Of a DNA stretch of 5,810 nucleotides, positions 1-5,420 are shown one piece after another. How positions within the stretch are numbered: position 1 is the stretch's first letter; each line of letters starts with the position of its first letter. This DNA comes from Bacteroidales bacterium. GTDB taxonomy: Bacteria; Bacteroidota; Bacteroidia; Bacteroidales; VadinHA17. Under the pieces are notes generated by a model. It was not told where the DNA came from. It worked only from the letters and a program-made list of their open reading frames with translations, and searched no databases. The translations under genes were made by a program, and so were the position numbers. The stretch lies in assembly GCA_003155705.1 (NCBI GenBank), contig PMEC01000160.1, forward strand, positions 4,446 to 10,255, in the 5' to 3' direction.

Positions 1-1337
1 GCATCGTACTTTTTGAAATTAACTACCATTGTCTGAAGCTTTTTGAAACCGCCGTTGTAATTTGTCTCAACGTCTGTGATCTCATTTCCAACGCTCCATA
101 ACACAATACAGGGGTGGTTCCTGTCTCGCATTACAAAGTTTCTTACATTGGGTTCGGCAAATTCAAAAAAGTCTGCTCCCTGGGGCAAATCTGCTTTATT
201 ATCATATTTGTCGAATATTTCATCAATTACAATAAAACCCATCTTATCACAGAGCTCAAGTAACTCAGGTGCCGGAACATTATGGCTGGTCCGGATTGCA
301 TTACATCCCATCTCTTTCATTATTTCCAGCTGGCGTTCCATGGCTCTCGGGTAGAAAGCCGCACCAAGTAATCCCTGATCATGATGAAGGCAAACTCCTT
401 TTATCTGAACCCGGCGGCCATTAAGATGAAAACCATCATCCGGAGTAAATTTAAATGAACGGACTCCAAAATTTACCTGTGATTCGTCGCAGAGAATATC
501 GTTTTTATAAATAAGCGTCTTAACTGAATGCAGGGCCGGATTTTGAATATCCCATCTTTCCGGGCGATAAAGGGTAACAGTCTGTTCGACATCTCTTTTT
601 TCACCAGGGTTAAGAGTTACTTTTGCAACGGATTTTTTTAGTTCATTGCCGGCGGGACTTAGAATTATATTTTCAACTCGTATTTCCTGCTGAGTTGCAG
701 CTGAATTAATCAGAGTATTAATTATACGGACATCAGCACTGGTGTTCTCAACTATGGGCGTTGTCACCTGTGTTCCCCAGATATCGACATGAACCTGATC
801 AGTTTTGATAAGCTGTACTTTACGATAAATTCCAGCGCCTGGATACCATCGGCTTCCATGGTTAAGAGTATTGGCGTACACAGCAATAATATTATCTTTT
901 CCAAATTTGAGAGACGATGTTATGTCAATATAGAATGAATTATAGCCATAATCCCAGCTCCCAACCTGTTTCCCGTTCACATAAACTTTTGGGGAAGCCA
1001 TTACGCCATCGAAAATCAGGTAGAATTTCTTTGCCTGGTCAGCAAGGGCGGGATTGAAATGTTTACGATACCAGCCCTCTCCTTTCCACGGAAGCTTTCC
1101 CGTGTTCCCTTCACCAAGTGGATCAAAAGGGCCGGAGATAGCCCAGTCGTGAGGAAGTTTGATTTTTTCCCAACCCGATTCATTTAATTGTAAGGCTGAG
1201 GCATTAGCGGGATTTCCTTTAATAAAAAGCCAATTATCATTAAAATTTACTGTTTCGCGCTGGGCGAATAAAAGGTTCCCGGAAACAAAAATAATAACGA
1301 AGATTAAGATCGACGAACTAAGATATCTTGTTTTCAT
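1..1337 (-). CDS. Family 2 glycoside hydrolase (beta-galactosidase-like), exported; N-terminal 445 residues, cut by left edge
   Basis: A single open frame reads leftward from the ATG at 1337 to the window edge with no stop. Residues 1-26 form a signal peptide (basic start, hydrophobic core, LLFAQ end), so the enzyme is periplasmic or beyond. About 30-180 resembles the sugar-binding jelly-roll domain (LPHDWAISGPF, GEGWYRKHF, NHGSRWYPGAGIYR). About 190-295 is an immunoglobulin-like domain ending in FGVRSF. The TIM barrel starts near 300 with IKGVCLHHDQG, then NAIRTSHN and VIDEIFD. DRNHPCIVLWSVGNE places the family acid/base glutamate at residue 419 (codon 81-83). The nucleophile glutamate lies beyond the edge. 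Family 2 enzymes retain configuration and act on beta-galactosides, glucuronides or mannosides; the substrate cannot be read from this part, although the SHN and GNE motifs are most like secreted beta-galactosidases. No neighbour in the window is a carbohydrate gene; any utilisation locus would lie to the left. Confidence 0.93.
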   Translation of the reverse strand, partial: MKTRYLSSSILIFVIIFVSGNLLFAQRETVNFNDNWLFIKGNPANASALQLNESGWEKIKLPHDWAISGPFDPLGEGNTGKLPWKGEGWYRKHFNPALADQAKKFYLIFDGVMASPKVYVNGKQVGSWDYGYNSFYIDITSSLKFGKDNIIAVYANTLNHGSRWYPGAGIYRKVQLIKTDQVHVDIWGTQVTTPIVENTSADVRIINTLINSAATQQEIRVENIILSPAGNELKKSVAKVTLNPGEKRDVEQTVTLYRPERWDIQNPALHSVKTLIYKNDILCDESQVNFGVRSFKFTPDDGFHLNGRRVQIKGVCLHHDQGLLGAAFYPRAMERQLEIMKEMGCNAIRTSHNVPAPELLELCDKMGFIVIDEIFDKYDNKADLPQGADFFEFAEPNVRNFVMRDRNHPCIVLWSVGNEITDVETNYNGGFKKLQTMVVNFKKYD

Positions 1338-1624
1338 TTTTAATGGATAATAGAATATTTAAACAATGATGCAAGATATACAATTTTAGGATTGACATTA
1401 ATTCTTATAATCATGAATGGTTAATGCGATTTGTTAAAACATGAATATCAAGAGATTAAATAATGTAGAATTATTCAACAACTCTTCTTTCTGATTTCAA
1501 CTTAAATTTAAAAAATCGACATGTTTATTTCACTTATTCATATTTTCTATATATTTGTTTGAAGAAATTATAGAATCAACCGGCTTTCATGTACAAAAAT
1601 ACGTCTAACCAAAATTCAAAGAAT
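1338..1624. other. Divergent intergenic region between the glycoside hydrolase and cytochrome genes
   Basis: This AT-rich stretch lies upstream of both divergently read genes. I see no RNA gene, no convincing small coding frame and no strong operator-like palindrome. On the plus strand there is a good -7 promoter element (separate entry). On the minus strand, 1381-1388 is a one-mismatch version of the same element (TAAAATTG when read leftward) but no matching upstream box accompanies it, so I do not call a promoter for the hydrolase. Confidence 0.5.
1550..1557 (+). promoter_or_regulatory. Bacteroidota -7 promoter element for the tetrahaem cytochrome
   Basis: TATATTTG matches the Bacteroidota sigma-factor -7 consensus TAnnTTTG exactly. 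No clear TTTG box lies about 19 bases upstream, only a T-rich ATGTTTATTT at 1521-1530. Transcription would start near 1562-1565, giving a leader of about 60 bases to the preferred start at 1625. Confidence 0.5.
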
Positions 1625-2155
1625 ATGATTACAAAAAAAGGAATTATACTGATTTGCCTGGGTTTGTTCCTGGGAAGTATTATTTCAGCTCAGAATAAAT
1701 ACATTGGAGCTGACAAGTGTAAATTATGCCATAACAAACCTACAACTGGTGATCAGTACGGTAAATGGCTGGCAAGTTCTCATGCTCAGGCTATTAAGAC
1801 TCTGAGTAGTCCCAAATCATTAGATTATGCAAAGAAAAACGGGATTGCTGATCCCACAAAAGAAACCAAGTGTCTTAAATGTCATTCAACTTACGACAGG
1901 GTAGGCGCCACACTGAGAGGAGGGATACTTGCAACTGAAGGTGTTTCATGCGAAACATGCCATGGTCCGGGTAGTACCTATAAATCCCCTTCTGTTATGA
2001 AAAACCTTGCACAGGCCAAAACAATGGGACTGATCGTTCCGGATAAGCAACTATGTCTCCAGTGTCATAATAAAGATAATCCATTTTTCAAGGAGTTTAA
2101 TTTTGAAACTTACGCCGCAAAAATTGCTCATCCAAATCCGGCAAAGAAAAACTAA
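1625..2155 (+). CDS. Exported tetrahaem c-type cytochrome (cytochrome c554-like family)
   Basis: The protein has 176 residues from the ATG at 1625. This start gives a normal signal peptide (MITKKGIILICLGLFLGSII, then SAQ) and follows an A-rich leader. An in-frame ATG at 1589 would add 12 polar residues ahead of it and is less likely. Four CxxCH haem-binding motifs are present at residues 32-36 (CKLCH), 83-87 (CLKCH), 109-113 (CETCH) and 144-148 (CLQCH). W48 and H53 lie in the WLASSHAQA segment between the first two motifs, which in cytochrome c554-type proteins supplies an axial ligand; H169 near the C-terminus is another candidate. The spacing and the GVSCETCHGPG motif fit the cytochrome c554 family of periplasmic electron-transfer proteins. 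There is no catalytic module, so it is probably an electron shuttle. Its redox partner is unknown. A strong terminator follows, so it appears monocistronic. Confidence 0.9.
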   Translation: MITKKGIILICLGLFLGSIISAQNKYIGADKCKLCHNKPTTGDQYGKWLASSHAQAIKTLSSPKSLDYAKKNGIADPTKETKCLKCHSTYDRVGATLRGGILATEGVSCETCHGPGSTYKSPSVMKNLAQAKTMGLIVPDKQLCLQCHNKDNPFFKEFNFETYAAKIAHPNPAKKN

Positions 2156-2195
2156 TTAGTTTAAGGACTAACGTTTTACCGTTAATATATTAAAG

Positions 2196-2229
2196 CCTTT
2201 GCTTCTGATAATCAGAACAAAGGTTTTTT
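2196..2229 (+). terminator. Intrinsic terminator after the cytochrome gene
   Basis: CCTTTG (2196-2201) and TTCTGA (2203-2208) pair with TCAGAA (2212-2217) and CAAAGG (2218-2223), giving a 12-bp stem with one bulged C and a TAA loop. Six T residues follow directly. It lies 40 bases past the cytochrome stop and separates that gene from the lipoprotein downstream. Confidence 0.88.
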
Positions 2230-2311
2230 GTTGTGATATCTTTAATAATTGTTAACTATCATTCAAATTATTCCTTATTTTCGCTGCTTACTAAATTTTA
2301 ATATTATAAAA

Positions 2312-3013
2312 ATGAAACAGCTGTATTTTATTTTGACAATAATATTATTTTTTACCTGTTGTAAAGGTCCTTTATCATCACCAGGAGCTGTTGATACTAA
2401 ATCCGGATTGCACATAGTTATTGTCAATGAGGTATTGCAGGCAGGCGAATATACATATTTAAATGTAAGTGAAAAGAGGAAGAAGATCTGGCTTGCAGTT
2501 CCCTTGATTCAGGTATCAAAAGGAGATAGGCTTTCCTATACCGGAGGGCTGGAAATGACCGATTTTTACAGTAAAGAATTGAAAAGAACTTTTCCAAGTG
2601 TGCTTTTGCTGGAAAATGTAAACACAGAACAGATTCCCGTAAAAAAGGACGGAATGATTCTAAGCCCAAATGGAATAGGGGTTAAGACAGAGAAAATTGA
2701 CGTTTCAATAGTACCTGGAGAAGGATGCATTTCAATCGCAAAGCTTATGGAAGCAAAGGGAGGATATTCAGGTAAAACAATTAGAGTCAAAGGAATAATT
2801 ACAAAATACAATCCTTCCATACTTGGAAAGAACTGGATCCACCTTCAGGACGGAACGCAATTTAATAACGCTTTTGACCTGACTATAACAACTGATTCAC
2901 AACTTGTTATAGGAGACACAGCTACTTTTGAAGGCAAAATCACTCTCAAAAAAGATTTTGGTTATGGCTATTTTTATGATGTAATAATGGAGGATGGAAA
3001 GTTGATTAAGTAG
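2312..3013 (+). CDS. Lipoprotein with two OB-like/beta-rich domains, of a type associated with multihaem cytochromes
   Basis: The protein has 233 residues. The ATG at 2312 begins a typical lipoprotein signal (MKQLYFILTIILFFTCC, lipidated Cys 16 or 17); extension to the in-frame TTG at 2249 would bury that signal. About residues 33-103 form one beta-rich module with NEVLQAGEYTYLNV, IWLAVP, VSKGDRL and MTDFYSKELKRTFPSVLL. I recognise this pattern from small periplasmic proteins, some labelled NrfJ-like, found beside multihaem cytochrome genes. About 140-232 is a second module with the tRNA-anticodon-like OB pattern: ISIAKLMEAKGGYSGKTIRV, then KNWIHLQDGT, FDLTITTD, GDTATFEGKI and FGYGYFYDVIMEDG. 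The two modules normally occur together, so the gene looks complete. No enzyme residues are evident, and nucleic-acid binding is unlikely for an envelope protein. A role in cytochrome or redox-enzyme assembly is inference from context. It has its own transcript, because a terminator precedes it. Confidence 0.8.
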   Translation: MKQLYFILTIILFFTCCKGPLSSPGAVDTKSGLHIVIVNEVLQAGEYTYLNVSEKRKKIWLAVPLIQVSKGDRLSYTGGLEMTDFYSKELKRTFPSVLLLENVNTEQIPVKKDGMILSPNGIGVKTEKIDVSIVPGEGCISIAKLMEAKGGYSGKTIRVKGIITKYNPSILGKNWIHLQDGTQFNNAFDLTITTDSQLVIGDTATFEGKITLKKDFGYGYFYDVIMEDGKLIK

Positions 3014-3082
3014 ATTGGGTATTCCGGTATTTAAATTTTAGCAGCAAGTTTCAGGTTGCATATTGTTAGTTATCAACAAACT

Positions 3083-3113
3083 TTTGTCTTTTATCTTGTT
3101 TTTATTATATTTG
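3083..3113 (+). promoter_or_regulatory. Bacteroidota-type promoter of comM
   Basis: A TTTG box at 3083-3086 is followed after exactly 19 bases by TATATTTG at 3106-3113. Both match the Bacteroidota -33/-7 consensus (TTTG and TAnnTTTG) with normal spacing. Transcription should start around 3118-3121, giving a leader of about 35 bases before the ATG at 3154. The site lies 70-100 bases past the preceding gene's stop, with no clear terminator between. Confidence 0.72.
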
Positions 3114-3153
3114 ATTTGCATTTCCATTTGTGCTTAATTAAAAATTTGCTGGC

Positions 3154-4692
3154 ATGCTCGTCAAAACATTTGCAAGTGCTGTTACTGGTATTGATGCAGT
3201 TACAGTTACGATTGAAGTAAATGTGTCTCGCGGAGTCAGATTTTTTCTTGTTGGTTTGCCTGATGTTGCAGTGAAGGAAAGCCAACAGCGGATAGAATCA
3301 GCCTTTAGGACACTGGGTCATAAATGGCCGGGGAAACAGGTGGTCATAAATATGGCGCCTGCTGATATAAGAAAGGAAGGCTCTTCGTACGATTTGCCTC
3401 TTGCGGCCGGTATACTTGCTGCCGACGAAAAAATAAACCATCTAAGAATCGAGTCATTTATTTTAATGGGTGAACTATCACTGGATGGCACATTGCAACC
3501 GATTAAGGGAGTACTTCCTATTGCCCTGAGAGCAAGGGATGAGGGATTTAAAGGCTTAATTGTACCGTTGAAGAATGCACGTGAAGCTGCTGTCGTTAAA
3601 GGTATTGATGTGTATGGTATGACCAATCTGAGTGAAGTAATCGAATTCTTTGACGAAAATAAAAAATTCGACCCGGTAATAGTGGACCTTATAGAAATAT
3701 TTAATAGTGAAGCAAACAGGTATGAGGTAGACTTTTCTGATGTAAGGGGGCAGGAAAGTGTAAAAAGGGCACTGGAAGTTGCAGCTGCAGGCGGACATAA
3801 TGCAATAATGATAGGACCACCAGGGGCAGGTAAAACAATGCTGGCCAAGAGATTGCCGACAATCATTCCTCCGTTAACACTTGATGAGGCTCTTGAAACG
3901 ACAAAGATTCATTCAGTGGCAGGCAAAATAGATGATAATACTGCACTTATGATCAGAAGACCATTCAGATCACCACATCATACAATATCAGATATTGCAC
4001 TTGTTGGCGGTGGTACTTTTCCTCAACCAGGTGAAATATCCCTTGCTCATAACGGGGTTCTTTTCCTCGATGAACTGCCTGAGTTTAAAAGAACTGTCCT
4101 GGAGGTTCTCAGACAACCACTTGAAGACAGAGTCATTACGATCTCAAGAGCAAAATTCACTGTTGATTATCCTGCAAGTTTCATGCTCATTGCATCAATG
4201 AATCCATGTCCATGCGGATTTCATAATCATCCTGAAAAAGAGTGTATGTGTTCAACCGGAATGGTCCAGAAATACCTTAATCGTATTTCAGGTCCCCTGC
4301 TCGACAGAATTGATATTCATATTGAGGTGGTTCCGGTAAATTACGATAAACTATCAGAAACACGTAATATAGAAAATTCTGCGACAATCAGAGAAAGAGT
4401 TGTTAAAGCAAGAGCCATTCAGGCAATGAGATTCAGGTCAGTGAAAGGTATATATTCCAATTCACAAATGAGTTCATCAATGCAAAGAAAATATTGTCAC
4501 CTTGATGAATCAGGAAGCCGGTTACTTAAAACTGCAATGGACATAAGAGGCCTTTCTGCGAGAGCTTATGATAGAATTCTTAAGGTTGCCAGGACAATAG
4601 CAGATCTCGATAATTCAGAAAATATCAAAGCAGAACATATTTCTGAAGCAATTAATTATCGCAACCTCGACAGGGAAGGATGGGCTGGATGA
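3154..4692 (+). CDS. comM: YifB/ComM family Mg-chelatase-like AAA+ ATPase (branch-migration helicase), complete
   Basis: The 512-residue length is normal for the family. Residues 1-165 form the N-terminal ChlI/Lon-protease-like domain (FFLVGLPDVAVKESQQRI, INMAPADIRKEG, DLPLAAGIL, GELSLDG). The AAA+ core has Walker A GPPGAGKT at 221-228, RSPHHTISD at 272-280, Walker B VLFLDE at 302-307, sensor-1 Asn350 and the arginine finger in LLDRID (R385). A CPC...CMC cluster (Cys 352, 354, 364, 366) is the family's probable zinc-binding insert. The C-terminal domain carries GLSARAYDR (470-473 region) and ends NLDREGWAG. In Vibrio cholerae ComM is a hexameric helicase that drives branch migration during natural transformation; many species that are not known to be competent also have it, so uptake ability is not implied. 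All catalytic residues are present. The stop codon TGA (4690-4692) overlaps the left hairpin of the inserted GIY-YIG cassette; a second copy of the gene's last codons lies at 5086-5124. Confidence 0.95.
   Translation: MLVKTFASAVTGIDAVTVTIEVNVSRGVRFFLVGLPDVAVKESQQRIESAFRTLGHKWPGKQVVINMAPADIRKEGSSYDLPLAAGILAADEKINHLRIESFILMGELSLDGTLQPIKGVLPIALRARDEGFKGLIVPLKNAREAAVVKGIDVYGMTNLSEVIEFFDENKKFDPVIVDLIEIFNSEANRYEVDFSDVRGQESVKRALEVAAAGGHNAIMIGPPGAGKTMLAKRLPTIIPPLTLDEALETTKIHSVAGKIDDNTALMIRRPFRSPHHTISDIALVGGGTFPQPGEISLAHNGVLFLDELPEFKRTVLEVLRQPLEDRVITISRAKFTVDYPASFMLIASMNPCPCGFHNHPEKECMCSTGMVQKYLNRISGPLLDRIDIHIEVVPVNYDKLSETRNIENSATIRERVVKARAIQAMRFRSVKGIYSNSQMSSSMQRKYCHLDESGSRLLKTAMDIRGLSARAYDRILKVARTIADLDNSENIKAEHISEAINYRNLDREGWAG
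4652..4690 (+). repeat. Direct repeat copy A: 3' end of comM in its reading frame
   Basis: These 39 bases encode the end of ComM (asparagine-tyrosine to the final glycine plus the T of the stop). They match 5086-5124 at 36 of 39 positions; the differences are at 4659, 4660 and 4677. Similarity ends exactly where the left hairpin of the GIY-YIG cassette begins. Confidence 0.92.
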
Positions 4693-4710
4693 GCTCGGCT
4701 TCGCTCGCTC
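4691..4710 (+). repeat. Left hairpin of the cassette (inverted core repeat)
   Basis: GAGC (4691-4694) pairs with GCTC (4707-4710) around the core TCGGCTTCGCTC (4695-4706). The core is the reverse complement, with one mismatch, of the core in the right hairpin. The comM stop codon TGA uses its first two bases (GA at 4691-4692). Confidence 0.75.
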
Positions 4711-4743
4711 TGTTAGAAAATAAAAGAACAGAACAATATATTT

Positions 4744-5064
4744 TTGAAAACGCTTTATGTATATATCCTTGAATGTGCAGATAACTCATTTTATGTTGGA
4801 GTAACAAACAACGTAGGCAGAAGATTTATTGAACATGCCACGGGGATCCATGATAACTCATATACAAATTGTCGTCGACCCGTCAAACTTTTATTCTGTA
4901 AAGAATTCAAAAGTCCGATCAAAGCAATAAAGTACGAAAAACAATTAAAAGGTTGGACGAGAGCAAAAAAAATTGCATTGATTAATAATGATATTGATTT
5001 ATTACACGATTTAGCCAAATGTAAAAACGAAACTAATCATAATAGATTTTTAAAGTCAAGGTGA
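4744..5064 (+). CDS. Small GIY-YIG domain endonuclease (UPF0213/COG2827-like)
   Basis: The protein is 106 residues long and is nearly all one GIY-YIG domain. The first motif strand is VYI at 6-8 (in LYVYILECADNSFYVG) and the second is YVG at 17-19. Arg26/Arg27, His31 and Glu65 (in KYEKQLKGWTRAKK) match the catalytic arginine and metal-binding glutamate positions, so the nuclease looks active. The frame has no ATG: a stop lies upstream at 4714-4716 and the TTG at 4744 is the only plausible start, giving the usual family N-terminus. The last codons and the TGA stop (5062-5064) are formed by the right hairpin. GIY-YIG nucleases nick or cut DNA in repair, restriction and homing. Its position inside a repeat-bounded cassette suggests it acts on the cassette's own ends or target, which is inference. 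No promoter is evident; it may be read through from comM. Confidence 0.85.
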   Translation: MKTLYVYILECADNSFYVGVTNNVGRRFIEHATGIHDNSYTNCRRPVKLLFCKEFKSPIKAIKYEKQLKGWTRAKKIALINNDIDLLHDLAKCKNETNHNRFLKSR

Positions 5065-5083
5065 GCGTAGCCGAACCTTGACT
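5054..5083 (+). repeat. Right hairpin of the cassette (inverted core repeat)
   Basis: AGTCAAGGT (5054-5062) pairs perfectly with ACCTTGACT (5075-5083), a 9-bp stem around the 12-base core GAGCGTAGCCGA (5063-5074). The core matches the left hairpin core in inverted orientation (11/12), while the stem arms of the two hairpins are unrelated. The TGA stop of the GIY-YIG gene spans the stem-core junction. No T-run follows, so this is not a standard terminator, although the stem could slow polymerase or protect the transcript end. Confidence 0.85.
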
Positions 5084-5085
5084 AG

Positions 5086-5124
5086 TTAATTACAGCAACC
5101 TCGACAGGGAGGGATGGGCTGGAT
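5086..5124 (+). repeat. Direct repeat copy B: displaced second copy of the comM 3' end
   Basis: These bases repeat 4652-4690 at 36 of 39 positions. In the comM frame, with one upstream codon and a TAA stop at 5124-5126, they would read VNYSNLDREGWAG. The three differences within the repeat are two silent changes (TAT/TAC, GAA/GAG) and one Arg-to-Ser change. An in-frame TGA at 5079-5081 and no start codon mean the copy is not translated as a gene. It is most simply the original end of comM, separated from the gene by the cassette. Confidence 0.9.
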
Positions 5125-5164
5125 AATAATAAAAATGCTTTATTATTCAACACCTGTTGAATAA
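5125..5164 (+). repeat. Two overlapping, mutually exclusive hairpins downstream of the displaced comM end
   Basis: AATAATAAA (5125-5133) can pair with TTTATTATT (5139-5147). TTATTCAAC (5143-5151) can instead pair with GTTGAATAA (5156-5164) around an ACCT loop. The two share 5143-5147 and cannot form together. The second is the stronger. Neither is followed by a T-run on the plus strand, so a terminator for the comM transcript is possible but weakly supported. Confidence 0.45.
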
Positions 5165-5420
5165 ACATACAGTTGCCATAGAACAGCTAATTAGCAACCA
5201 TCTATGATCACAATAAACGTACAGTGTATATTAATTCAACATATTATAATATACCCAAACAGCAACCAACTTTGGCAACATTCAGATATACAAGATATTA
5301 GAACTGATATTTTATTTGGCATTATTGTTGACCACCATATAACATCAGTTTAAAAAGCTAAGGAAAATCTATTCGTTTTATTTATTGAAATCAAAGGAAA
5401 CAAACTTAAAAATTGGAATA
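5165..5420. other. AT-rich intergenic region before the substrate-binding lipoprotein
   Basis: No coding frame or RNA gene is visible here. There is a perfect 12-base palindrome ATATTATAATAT at 5241-5252, and GTATATTA (5226-5233) can pair with TAATATAC (5247-5254). Both could be chance in such AT-rich DNA. I found no promoter with both boxes, although one should exist for the gene at 5421; 5323-5330 (TATTGTTG) is a one-mismatch -7 element without a partner box. Confidence 0.45.

Larger units (their letters stand above)
4691..5085 (+). mobile_element. Candidate GIY-YIG nuclease cassette inserted at the comM stop codon
   Basis: The 395-base segment lies precisely between two copies of the comM 3' end. 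Its ends are hairpins whose loop cores, TCGGCTTCGCTC at 4695-4706 and GAGCGTAGCCGA at 5063-5074, are inverted copies at 11 of 12 positions. The only gene inside is a small GIY-YIG nuclease. There is no transposase, recombinase or reverse transcriptase. The layout resembles a minimal nuclease-plus-palindrome element, comparable in logic to bacterial REP elements with their dedicated nuclease, but with a GIY-YIG enzyme. Insertion is inferred from the flanking duplication; mobility and mechanism are not shown by this single copy. The left copy of the duplication keeps comM intact with an unchanged C-terminal peptide. Confidence 0.65.

Noticed and set aside
76..354. A 92-residue plus-strand open frame at the left end
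   Set aside because: It is antisense to the glycoside hydrolase barrel, which is intact and motif-rich on the minus strand.
1589..1624. Upstream ATG adding 12 residues to the cytochrome
   Set aside because: The added residues are polar and would make an unusually long leader ahead of a standard signal peptide starting at 1625. It remains possible.
2249..2283. Possible promoter for the lipoprotein (TTG at 2249 and TATTTTCG at 2276-2283)
   Set aside because: The -7 box has a mismatch and the spacer is 24 bases, longer than usual. Too weak to list, though a promoter must lie near here.
2249..2311. TTG-initiated extension of the lipoprotein by 21 residues
   Set aside because: It would place the lipoprotein signal internally; the ATG at 2312 gives a textbook signal and lipobox.
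3318..3866. A 182-residue open frame on the minus strand opposite comM
   Set aside because: It lies wholly inside a well-recognised gene, its translation resembles no family I know, and the plus-strand frame carries all the ChlI and Walker A motifs.
5054..5083. Right hairpin as an ordinary intrinsic terminator of the GIY-YIG gene
   Set aside because: There is no T-run after the stem, the 12-base loop is large, and its core is shared in inverted form with the other end of the cassette, so an element end is the better explanation.
4691..5085. Group I intron or intein carrying a homing nuclease
   Set aside because: The cassette starts at the comM stop codon rather than interrupting coding sequence. 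The nuclease is not fused to comM, no intein splicing motifs are present, and no intron core was recognised.
1338..5420. CRISPR array, tRNA or rRNA in the intergenic gaps
   Set aside because: No regularly spaced repeats, cloverleaf-like sequence or conserved rRNA segments were seen in any gap.
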